Shown one piece after another: positions 8,221 to 15,286 of a stretch of 39,311 nt of DNA (position 1 is the stretch's first letter; every line of letters begins with the position of its first letter). The notes under the pieces are model-generated. The model was not told the DNA's origin. It made no database searches and worked only from the letters and a program-made list of their open reading frames with translations. Source of the DNA: Dehalococcoidia bacterium. Lineage in GTDB: Bacteria > Chloroflexota > Dehalococcoidia > Lucifugimonadales > UBA3495. The stretch covers positions 1 through 39,311 of the forward strand of contig PBPE01000106.1 of NCBI GenBank assembly GCA_002724585.1. The letters are read 5' to 3'. Both the position numbers and the translations under genes were made by a program.

Positions 8221-8835
8221 ATGTATCAGGTGGTTAGAGCACTTCCAACTGATAAAGATATGGTTAGTAGTGACCGCGAGCAAGTGTTAGTTAGTCTCCC
8301 AAAGCACTTACTGGGTGCTCCTGTGCTAGTACTAAACCTGAACTATGTACCAATCAATATCTGTACCGGCCGTAGAGCTATTGTTCTAGTAGCGAAAGAA
8401 AAGGCAGAAACGCTAGACAACTACCAAGCAACAATCCACACCGTCAGAAAACCCGTGAATATCCCCTCGGTAATTAGACTCGCATATATGGTTAAACGAC
8501 CGTATGCTCCACGTAAAATCTCAAAGAAAGAAATATTTTTGAGAGATCAATATACATGTCAATACTGTACATTAAAAACATCTGAACTAACTCTAGACCA
8601 CGTGATTCCGCGAATCCAAAGAGGCCCGCACACATGGGAGAACGTTGTGGCAGCGTGTTCTGCATGCAACTTACGAAAAGCCGGTCGGACACCATTAGAA
8701 GCAAACATGCGGCTTTTAAAAGAACCTAGAATTCCACAACCAAACCCATACCGCATCCTTGAAAATTACTCAATGATAGACCCCTGGCTACCTTACGTAC
8801 CATGGAGCATGCAAGAAGCGGAACGAATCAGATGA
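8221..8835 (+). CDS. HNH endonuclease-fold protein
   Basis: 204-aa protein with a C-terminal HNH/beta-beta-alpha metal domain. C113-x2-C116 and C146-x2-C149 form a zinc knuckle pair around LDHVIPRIQRGPHTWENVV (about 125-143), with catalytic-type D126-H127 and the Asn of WEN. The N-terminal half (about 30-100) is the conserved region seen in chromosomal HNH proteins of Actinobacteria, Cyanobacteria and Chloroflexota, whose biological role is not established. The ATG at 8221 is only 1 nt after AAGG (8216-8219); GTG at 8230 (codon 4) has better spacing and may be the real start. Nothing nearby suggests an intron or restriction system. Confidence 0.85.
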   Translation: MYQVVRALPTDKDMVSSDREQVLVSLPKHLLGAPVLVLNLNYVPINICTGRRAIVLVAKEKAETLDNYQATIHTVRKPVNIPSVIRLAYMVKRPYAPRKISKKEIFLRDQYTCQYCTLKTSELTLDHVIPRIQRGPHTWENVVAACSACNLRKAGRTPLEANMRLLKEPRIPQPNPYRILENYSMIDPWLPYVPWSMQEAERIR

Positions 8836-8849
8836 AATCATTAGCATAA

Positions 8850-9860
8850 CTACTTCGCCTCAGGCATGTTGAGAATCATGTTTTCAAGAGCTAATCTAGG
8901 ATTCACATTATGATCGAGTGCATAAATAGTCCGGTCAACGACACCGACGAAACTAGCTATGTCGTTAACATCAATATTCTTTGATTGATCTTTAAGCATA
9001 GCTATCTTATCGCTATTGAGGATATGTTCTTCATTGGACATATTCAAAATAATCAAATCACGGCACCACATTCTCCATAAATAGAGAACATCCTTAACTC
9101 CGTTCCTATTCCTCCCAAACTCGGAAGCCAATTCGCTAACGTAATCGAATTTTTCAACCAAACTCGCTTTCATAGTTTCTTCCAAATGGTTAAGGTCCGC
9201 ATCACGTTGTTTAAGGACATTGGGGTTTGTAGCGGCGCGTATCGCCCATCCAATACTTCCCCTCGATAGCCTAGCTATTAGTTCGGCGTCATCAGAATCA
9301 CAAGAGTGCTCTTCAATCAACATTTTCCTTATGAGTTCTTTAGGTAAAATATTGAATATATAACTGCGACATCGTGACCGAATTGTATTGAGAATATTAG
9401 TTTCGCTGTTGGTTAATAGTATTATTAATACTTGTTGAGACGGTTCTTCGAGTGTTTTCAACAGAGCGTTCGAAGCTTCAATACTAAGATTCTCCGCTCC
9501 ATCAAAGACAATCACTGTACATTTACCTTCAAATGGTTTTAGGTTTGTTTTGTGTAGAACATCTTTAACATCGTCGATACCTATCACAGTCCGAGAGCGT
9601 GAATCATTGTCGCCATCCACGACACCCAATACCCTAACATCCGAATGATTACCAGAAGCGATTCGAACACATTGATCACAAGTGCCGCACGGCTCACTTA
9701 TTTCCGATGGACAGTTGACAGCTTTAGCCAAATCCATAGCAAGACACATTTTCCCAACCCCTGAAGGGCCAGAGAAAAGATACGCATGTGCTAGACGATT
9801 AACAGATAAGCTAGCTATAATTTGAGTTAATATTTGATCTTGGCCACGGGTTAACCACAC
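8850..9860 (-). CDS. holB: DNA polymerase III delta-prime subunit, GTG start
   Basis: Clamp-loader AAA+ subunit, 336 aa. The Walker A region GPSGVGK (31-37) is followed by Met38 where Thr/Ser would coordinate Mg, so ATP hydrolysis is doubtful; delta-prime is often non-catalytic. The zinc module has C50, C58, C61 and C64. NALLKTLEEPSQQ and the SRC motif in TIRSRCRSYIF are conserved clamp-loader elements. The start is GTG at 9860, with GAGAGGG just upstream. It lies 32 nt after lysA on the same strand and is probably cotranscribed with it. Confidence 0.9.
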   Translation of the reverse strand: MWLTRGQDQILTQIIASLSVNRLAHAYLFSGPSGVGKMCLAMDLAKAVNCPSEISEPCGTCDQCVRIASGNHSDVRVLGVVDGDNDSRSRTVIGIDDVKDVLHKTNLKPFEGKCTVIVFDGAENLSIEASNALLKTLEEPSQQVLIILLTNSETNILNTIRSRCRSYIFNILPKELIRKMLIEEHSCDSDDAELIARLSRGSIGWAIRAATNPNVLKQRDADLNHLEETMKASLVEKFDYVSELASEFGRNRNGVKDVLYLWRMWCRDLIILNMSNEEHILNSDKIAMLKDQSKNIDVNDIASFVGVVDRTIYALDHNVNPRLALENMILNMPEAK

Positions 9861-9892
9861 AACACCCTCTCTAGAACAATTCTCGAATAACT

Positions 9893-11200
9893 CTATACCA
9901 CATCACAATACATTAAGTCTTCATAACTCTCTCGGCGTCGAATCAAACGTGAAGCGCCATCTTTTACCAAGATTATAGGAGGTCGGGGGTTCAAATTATA
10001 ATTACTGGCCATTGAAGGGCAATAGGCACCTGATGCCGGTATTGCAATCACATCTCCCGATGACAATCTAGGTAAAAATATATCAGTTGCTAAGACATCT
10101 CCTGATTCACAATATTTCCCTGCAATAGTAACTTTATCGTCTCCATCTCGGTCTGCTTGAGCCGCTGAGACCACCTCATATTCAGCCTGATAAAGCGCCG
10201 GACGAATGTTGTCTCCCATGCCACCGTCAACGCTAACGTATTTCCTGACGCCAGGTATATCCTTAATAGCACCCACTTTATAAAGAGCTACCCCGGCAGG
10301 ACCAATAATCGATCTCCCAGGTTCTATAAGTAGCTTAGGGTACTCCATACCAAGTTCATCGCAAGTAGACGTCATAGTCGACACTATACAACCTGCATAA
10401 TCGGAAATGTCAGGGGGCATTTGATCCCGCGTATACGCTATAGCAAATCCGCCCCCTGGGCTAAATTCTCTAAGATTTAAGCCATTTTCTCTAAACTGTG
10501 CAGCAAACCTTAGTACAAGATCAGTAGCTGCGGTGTAAGGTTCAAGCTCAAATATGGGAGATCCTAGATGAAAATGAAGTCCGATTAACTCAAGATTTTC
10601 CGCATTTAGAGCCCATTTAATAGCGTTCTCGGCATCGCCAGTTTGAATAGAAAATCCAAACTTTGAGTCAATGATGCCAGTAGTGGTATATGCATGTGTA
10701 TGAGGATCTATACCAGGAGATACTCTAATTAAAATATCCTGTATTTTACCATTGCTCAATGCGATATCGTTTAGCACTTCCAGTTCGTGAAAACTATCAA
10801 CCACTATGCGCCCTATACCACCCTGTAGTGATTGAGTGAGCTCATCTGGTGTCTTATTATTCCCATGAAAATATACTTCCTCTAAAGGAAAACCGGCTGC
10901 TTTAGCCACTGCAAACTCGCCACCAGAAACAACGTCTAATCCTAAACCTTCTTCGTTAAATATTTTTGCTAATGCAGGATTTATATAAGCTTTAGACGCG
11001 TACAAAACTTTACTGTTTGGATAAACAGAGGAAAACTCTTTGACAAATTCTTGGCACCTATTTCTCACCGTTACTTCATCTATAACATATACGGGAGTAC
11101 CAAATTCCTCTGCTAAATCAAGAGTGTTACACCCACCTATCACTAATCGACCATTTGAATCTATCTCGGACGTCTCTGGAAATACTTGTTTAGGGAACAT
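9893..11200 (-). CDS. lysA: Diaminopimelate decarboxylase
   Basis: PLP-dependent fold-III enzyme converting meso-DAP to lysine, the last pathway step. 435 aa, typical. PLP-binding K70 sits in YASKAY. HFHLGS (substrate/PLP barrel), SPGGGFAIAY (phosphate loop), IEPGRS and the KYCESGD segment that supplies the partner-subunit Cys are all present. AAAGG lies 6-7 nt before the ATG. A TATAAT on the minus strand (11225-11220) could start transcription about 12 nt ahead. No lysine riboswitch is possible in such a short leader. The dapB-asd-dapA cluster lies 4 kb away. Confidence 0.97.
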   Translation of the reverse strand: MFPKQVFPETSEIDSNGRLVIGGCNTLDLAEEFGTPVYVIDEVTVRNRCQEFVKEFSSVYPNSKVLYASKAYINPALAKIFNEEGLGLDVVSGGEFAVAKAAGFPLEEVYFHGNNKTPDELTQSLQGGIGRIVVDSFHELEVLNDIALSNGKIQDILIRVSPGIDPHTHAYTTTGIIDSKFGFSIQTGDAENAIKWALNAENLELIGLHFHLGSPIFELEPYTAATDLVLRFAAQFRENGLNLREFSPGGGFAIAYTRDQMPPDISDYAGCIVSTMTSTCDELGMEYPKLLIEPGRSIIGPAGVALYKVGAIKDIPGVRKYVSVDGGMGDNIRPALYQAEYEVVSAAQADRDGDDKVTIAGKYCESGDVLATDIFLPRLSSGDVIAIPASGAYCPSMASNYNLNPRPPIILVKDGASRLIRRRESYEDLMYCDVV

Positions 11201-11219
11201 GAATTACCTTTCTGTACAG

Positions 11220-11225
11220 ATTATA
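11220..11225 (-). promoter_or_regulatory. Possible -10 box for lysA-holB
   Basis: Perfect TATAAT on the minus strand about 20 bp before the lysA ATG. No good -35 hexamer is seen at 16-18 bp, so the call is weak. Confidence 0.35.
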
Positions 11226-11319
11226 TAAACACTTTCGACTATCATATTGGAGTACATGGATAGAAGCAACAACGCCAATTTAATGGTTTCAGCCTAGCTA
11301 TCATACAGGCGTAAAGTTT

Positions 11320-11348
11320 TTGATATTCATATAGTCCCCTGATAGAAT
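11320..11348 (+). promoter_or_regulatory. Sigma-70 promoter for surE
   Basis: TTGATA (11320-11325), exactly 17 bp, TAGAAT (11343-11348). A start near 11355 would leave about 33 nt before the predicted CTG start at 11388, including AAAAGG at 11374-11379. The position supports transcription of the surE frame from its apparent native 5' end. Confidence 0.65.
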
Positions 11349-11387
11349 TAAGTTTCACCTCAATATTTACCATAAAAGGCTAAAGTA

Positions 11388-12185
11388 CTGAAAATTCTAC
11401 TTACCAATGATGACGGTATACATTCACCAGGTCTTTGGGAGGCAGCTACGTCCCTTACTTCGCTTGGCGAAGTATTTGTTGTAGCTCCCGATAGAGAACA
11501 AAGTGGAGTAGGTGGCTCGCTCACCCTACATCATCCCCTAATGGTACATTCTGTACTTGTACCAGGCGAAGTTAATCATACTAATCCAATAACTGCATAT
11601 TCTGTCGAAGGAACTCCATCTGACAGTGCGATTCTTGCACTAGAGGAATTAGTCGGAGAGGTAGACCTAGTAGTGTCTGGAATAAATGCAGGATCCAATC
11701 TAGGCTGGGATGTCATGGTATCTGGAACCGTCGGAGCCGCTATACAAGGATATATGCGAGGGTATCCAACAATAGCAATATCCGTAGCCTCTATCAAAAA
11801 TCCGCAGTTTGGTGCCGCAGCCACATTGCTCGCAATCGTTGGTAAAAGACTAGTAGATAACTCTTCACTCATACCATGTTTGCTAAATATTAATGTGCCT
11901 AGTATCTCCTTAAATCAATTAAAGGGAATAGAAATCACAAAATTAGGTGGCCGTTCGTACGGAGAATCTGTACGCAACGATACAACTGGAATACATAACA
12001 AATACTGGATTTCTCGCAATAGACCAATTCATCAAGATGACGGTCAAGGGACAGATATGTATGCGGTTAGGAATAATGCGATATCTATAACCCCATTACA
12101 CTTAGGTCTTACCGATAGTGGAAATATATCCTCTCTAGAAACCTTGCTGTCAGGTATATCAGAAGAATTAAATGAATCGACGTAG
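11388..12185 (+). CDS. surE: 5'/3'-nucleotidase SurE, apparent CTG start
   Basis: Metal-dependent nucleoside-monophosphate phosphatase. Starting at CTG 11388 the protein is 265 aa. Its N-terminus reads KILLTNDDGIHSPGLW, the family start with metal-binding Asp pair (N-D-D-G, about 7-10). Ser in GVGGSLTL and the SGINAGSNLGWDVMVSGTV block (about 87-105) complete the active site. The frame has an in-frame TAA at 11373-11375 and no ATG, GTG or TTG between it and the conserved start. AAAAGG (11374-11379) is 8 nt from the CTG. The first ATG (11541) would delete the catalytic Asp pair. A point error at the start codon is the alternative. Confidence 0.88.
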   Translation: MKILLTNDDGIHSPGLWEAATSLTSLGEVFVVAPDREQSGVGGSLTLHHPLMVHSVLVPGEVNHTNPITAYSVEGTPSDSAILALEELVGEVDLVVSGINAGSNLGWDVMVSGTVGAAIQGYMRGYPTIAISVASIKNPQFGAAATLLAIVGKRLVDNSSLIPCLLNINVPSISLNQLKGIEITKLGGRSYGESVRNDTTGIHNKYWISRNRPIHQDDGQGTDMYAVRNNAISITPLHLGLTDSGNISSLETLLSGISEELNEST

Positions 12186-12202
12186 AAAAGTATCACCAGG
12201 TA

Positions 12203-12214
12203 ATGTGTACACAT
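12203..12214. promoter_or_regulatory. 12-bp perfect palindrome upstream of thiolase promoter
   Basis: ATGTGTACACAT is a perfect palindrome 25 bp upstream of the -35 box of the thiolase gene. Size and position suit an activator or repressor site for a dimeric regulator. The regulator is not identifiable in this window. Confidence 0.35.
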
Positions 12215-12238
12215 ACAAATTTATATAATGTCTATTTC

Positions 12239-12267
12239 TTGACACTTGTATGCGAGCCACTTATTAT
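12239..12267 (+). promoter_or_regulatory. Near-consensus sigma-70 promoter, thiolase-DUF35
   Basis: TTGACA (12239-12244), 17-bp spacer, TATTAT (12262-12267). Transcription should begin near 12274, about 32 nt before the thiolase ATG. This is among the best hexamer matches in the window, suggesting high expression. Confidence 0.75.
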
Positions 12268-12305
12268 AGGGCAGCTTTTCATAGATCACACAAGAGGTAA
12301 CATTT

Positions 12306-13487
12306 ATGGTCGATCTAAAACGTGGTGCCGCGATAGTTGGCATCAATGAGCATATAACAAGGTACTCACCAGACAAGAGTGAACTGCAGATACAAGGTGA
12401 GAGCGTAATAAAGGCACTCGAAGATGCAGGGTTGACTAAGAACGACGTCGAGGGCTTGTTTACTGCTTCCAGTAGCATTCGAAATAGTGGATTAAACCTA
12501 GCCGACTACCTAGATATGTATCCAAAGTACGTCGACAATACTACTGTGGGAGGAGGGTCATTTGAATTTCACCTCTCCCATGCATTGACCGCCATCGCTG
12601 CAGGCAGAATTAACTGCGCAGTAATAACCTATAGTAGTTTAGCCAGATCTGGAGGCGTCTCCGTAGGGACAGGTGGAGTCGCCCGATTTGGACATCCCAG
12701 ATTAGACCCTTCTCCTGATAGCTTCGAAGAACTGTACGGACTTACCACTGTGGGCTTGTACGCAATGATAGCACAACGTCACATGCATCTATACGGAACT
12801 ACTTCTGAACAACTAGCAGAGGTTGCTGTTGCGATTAGAAAACATGCTTGCATGAATCCTGAGGCCCTATTTAGAACACCCATAACCGTTGAAGATGTCG
12901 TAAATGCGCGCGTCATCTCATCCCCATTACACCTGCTGGATTGCTGCGTAATAACAGACGGAGGTGGCGCTGTAGTAGTAGCATCACCAGAGTTAGCTCG
13001 TAATTGCAAACAAAGTCCGGTTTGGGTTCTCGGAGTAGGCGAAGCTCTAGCACACCAAGGTGCCGGTAAGCGGAACCTAATGGAAATCGCCGCCAAACAG
13101 AGTACAAACCCAGCATTTGCTATGGCTGGGGTAACACACAAGGACATCGATATGGCCATGATATACGACTCTTTTACCATTACAGTAATAGAAACACTAG
13201 AAGATCTAGGGTTTTGCAAAAAAGGTGAAGGCGGAGAGTTCGTATCCGGTGGAAGACTAGAAATTGGTGGAGACCTCCCAATAAATACAGATGGTGGTGG
13301 CTTATCATCAAATCACCCAGGCATGAGAGGTATTTTTCTTCTTCTCGAAGCTACCCGTCAACTAAGACATCAATTCGAGGGGACACCAAGACAAGTAGCT
13401 AATTGTAATATAGCCTTATGCCACGGCACTGGAGGAGCGTTAGGATCACGCCATAGTGGTGGAACGGTCATTCTAGGGAGGGATTAA
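12306..13487 (+). CDS. Thiolase-fold (SCP2-type) acyl-CoA acyltransferase-like protein
   Basis: 393-aa thiolase-superfamily protein of the SCP-x/archaeal-type group. The N-terminal half opens AAIVGINEH and the C-terminal half ends with CHGTGGALGSRHSGGTVILG, holding a catalytic-type His. Around residues 79-89, where ordinary thiolases carry the nucleophilic Cys, the sequence is VGGGSFEFHLSHA with no Cys. Many DUF35-associated members lack or move this Cys, so classical thiolysis is uncertain. GAGG (12294-12297) is the ribosome site. The DUF35 partner starts 2 nt after the stop. The pair may form a complex acting on branched or aromatic acyl-CoA; the substrate is unknown. Confidence 0.88.
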   Translation: MVDLKRGAAIVGINEHITRYSPDKSELQIQGESVIKALEDAGLTKNDVEGLFTASSSIRNSGLNLADYLDMYPKYVDNTTVGGGSFEFHLSHALTAIAAGRINCAVITYSSLARSGGVSVGTGGVARFGHPRLDPSPDSFEELYGLTTVGLYAMIAQRHMHLYGTTSEQLAEVAVAIRKHACMNPEALFRTPITVEDVVNARVISSPLHLLDCCVITDGGGAVVVASPELARNCKQSPVWVLGVGEALAHQGAGKRNLMEIAAKQSTNPAFAMAGVTHKDIDMAMIYDSFTITVIETLEDLGFCKKGEGGEFVSGGRLEIGGDLPINTDGGGLSSNHPGMRGIFLLLEATRQLRHQFEGTPRQVANCNIALCHGTGGALGSRHSGGTVILGRD

Positions 13488-13489
13488 AT

Positions 13490-13897
13490 ATGCCTGAATG
13501 GAACAAACCTCTACCGAGCGTAGTAGGAGAAACTAAACCGTATTGGGATTCGTGTAGACGCGGTGATCTAGTAATTCAAAAATGCGACGATTGCAACGAA
13601 TACCAATTCTACCCACGTGGCATCTGTTCTAACTGTTGGTCAAACAACATCCAGTGGGTTAAATCCACAGGGAGAGGCACCATTTGGGCGTATACGGTTA
13701 CTTACCAGAACCGAACTCTTGGATTCGCTCAAGACGTTCCATACATATTAGCATTAGTGGAATTAGACGAAGGCGTAAAGATGTTTACAAATATTGTCGA
13801 ATGCGAAACATCTAACGTACAGATCGGAATGCCCGTTGAAGTAACCTTCGTTCAAGCTAGCAATCAGATTAGTGTTCCTTACTTCAGACCAGCGTAA
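13490..13897 (+). CDS. Zn-ribbon/OB-fold (DUF35) acyl-CoA-binding partner protein
   Basis: 135-aa protein with the DUF35 architecture: an N-terminal helix, a rubredoxin-like zinc ribbon with C32-x2-C35 and C46-x2-C49, and a C-terminal OB fold (about 60-130, with GTIWAYTVTYQNR and VPYILALVELDEGV). In characterised systems such proteins bind the thiolase or HMG-CoA synthase partner and help channel acyl-CoA. It begins 2 nt after the thiolase stop, with AGGGAGG just before its ATG, so the two are surely cotranscribed. It ends convergently with the TPR gene. Confidence 0.92.
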   Translation: MPEWNKPLPSVVGETKPYWDSCRRGDLVIQKCDDCNEYQFYPRGICSNCWSNNIQWVKSTGRGTIWAYTVTYQNRTLGFAQDVPYILALVELDEGVKMFTNIVECETSNVQIGMPVEVTFVQASNQISVPYFRPA

Positions 13898-13915
13898 CAT
13901 GTACATGCTGATGTC

Positions 13916-14260
13916 CTAACTGTTCCGTATTTCATCACACATATCTTGATCAATGGCAGCTAGATCCGGCTGATCATTGAACAGATAAGCAAGAGACCTA
14001 CGACCATAGTAATTATCATCTTCTGGGTTCAATGAAATCGCTTGAGTCAAATCAACGATAGCATCCTCATAGAGTCCCAGCTCATACTTGGAAACCCCTC
14101 GATTAAAATACGCCTCTGCAAAACTATCATCTAACTCGATAGCTCGCGTGTAATCTGATATAGCCTGATCGTATACTCCATTTCGGCTATATCGATTGCC
14201 CCGATCATTAAATCCCCCCGCATCTTCAGGATCCGCAGGCGTCTCAGGTCGTTTTCTCAT
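13916..14260 (-). CDS. Small TPR-repeat protein
   Basis: 114-aa soluble protein made almost wholly of tetratricopeptide repeats. Two full repeats are seen, GGFNDRGNRYSRNGVYDQAI (about 15-34) and AEAYFNRGVSKYELGLYEDA (about 49-68), each ending in an AI(E/S)L-type helix, plus a degenerate third. It probably acts as a protein-protein adaptor; no partner can be named. No Shine-Dalgarno is seen before the ATG. It begins 31 nt after the SDR stop and may be cotranscribed with it. Confidence 0.8.
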   Translation of the reverse strand: MRKRPETPADPEDAGGFNDRGNRYSRNGVYDQAISDYTRAIELDDSFAEAYFNRGVSKYELGLYEDAIVDLTQAISLNPEDDNYYGRRSLAYLFNDQPDLAAIDQDMCDEIRNS

Positions 14261-14291
14261 TTATGATTCTATTGAGGCCAGATAAGCTCAC

Positions 14292-15086
14292 CTACGATAA
14301 GACTGATCTGACCAGACCTCCATCTACTAACATGGTAGTTCCAGTGATATAACTTGATCGGCTTGATGCTAGAAACGCAACGAGGTATGCCAATTCTTTA
14401 GGATCACCGATTCTCCCGACAGCTGTCTCAGACGCTCTAGCAGCTAGGCCATCTTCAACCGAAGTTCCAAGTTCATTTGCTCTGTTAGTCACATTTGATA
14501 ACATCCGTTCCGTCAAAATTGACCCTGGGCACACATTATTAATCAATATTCCGTCTTTACCAACTTCATCAGATAAACTTTTGGCAAAGGCTACGACACC
14601 CATCCTCGTTGCCCCAGAAAGCGCTAGATTGGGGATAGGTTGGTACACACTACTGGCTAGGATATTAATGATGCGCCCACCTCCCTGTTCTTTTAGGTGT
14701 GGTATCGCTTCTCGGGACATTCTAGCGAAAAAGAATAAGGATCTCTGCACAGCGGTCTCCCATTGTTCTTCAGTAGCATTGAACGATCGAGCCAATGGAG
14801 GTCCGCCTGAATTATTCACCATAATATCTATCTTACCGTAATGACTAACAGCGGTATTTATCAACTCTTTTATTGTGTCATAGTCCTCTAAATCACCAGC
14901 GAAAGACAATACTTCTGCACCAGTGGAGTCACGGATTTCTTCCGCAGCTTTGTCCAATGTATCTTTAGTTCGGCTACACATCACCAATTTCGCGCCTTCT
15001 TCAGCTAATACATCAGCGCAAGCTTTTCCTAAACCCTGGCTAGCTCCACCTATTACTGCAACTTTACCCTGTAATTCTAAGTCCAT
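14292..15086 (-). CDS. SDR-family oxidoreductase-like protein with altered catalytic motif
   Basis: 264-aa Rossmann-fold protein of the short-chain dehydrogenase family. The cofactor loop is GGASQGLG (13-20), NNSGG follows the fourth strand, and the C-terminus ends SSYITGTTMLVDGGLV. The usual Y-x3-K catalytic pair is replaced: the aligned positions are S157 and R161 in LSGATRMGVVAFAKSL. Such SxxxR proteins form a known SDR-like subgroup (BKR-like, annotated as lacking a perfect tetrad), of unproven reaction. AAGGAG lies 8 nt before the ATG. An extended -10 promoter lies about 100 nt upstream. The downstream TPR gene shares its strand. Confidence 0.88.
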   Translation of the reverse strand: MDLELQGKVAVIGGASQGLGKACADVLAEEGAKLVMCSRTKDTLDKAAEEIRDSTGAEVLSFAGDLEDYDTIKELINTAVSHYGKIDIMVNNSGGPPLARSFNATEEQWETAVQRSLFFFARMSREAIPHLKEQGGGRIINILASSVYQPIPNLALSGATRMGVVAFAKSLSDEVGKDGILINNVCPGSILTERMLSNVTNRANELGTSVEDGLAARASETAVGRIGDPKELAYLVAFLASSRSSYITGTTMLVDGGLVRSVLS

Positions 15087-15194
15087 TAAGTCAGTCTCCT
15101 TTTTTGGGATTAATCATTAAACATACCAAATATTAGGCAAGAAAAGAACATAGCAGATGTAGTCACCCATCTGTTATATATCAAACTGCAGCGG

Positions 15195-15223
15195 ATTATA
15201 TCAGAGCTTAATCCAGTAGCCAA
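15195..15223 (-). promoter_or_regulatory. Promoter with extended -10 for the SDR gene
   Basis: Minus strand: TTGGCT (15223-15218), 17 bp, TATAAT (15200-15195) preceded by TGa. It implies a leader of about 100 nt, which contains a short hairpin with 6-bp arms (15154-15159 and 15168-15173). The divergent IMPase promoter lies 20 bp away. Confidence 0.65.
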
Positions 15224-15241
15224 TTTAATACGTTTTCGTAG

Positions 15242-15250
15242 TGTTATACT
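15242..15250 (+). promoter_or_regulatory. Extended -10 promoter for the IMPase gene
   Basis: TGtTATACT, the same extended -10 sequence as at rpsO. The -35 region is poor, as often tolerated with an extended -10. Start near 15257, about 30 nt before the ATG. Confidence 0.5.
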
Positions 15251-15286
15251 AAACCGTAGCGACATCTATTCAGGAACAGCATTAAT

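Noticed and set aside
8221-8835. HNH gene as a homing endonuclease or restriction enzyme
   Set aside because: No intron, intein, methylase or flanking repeat is present, and this family is a stable chromosomal gene in several phyla.
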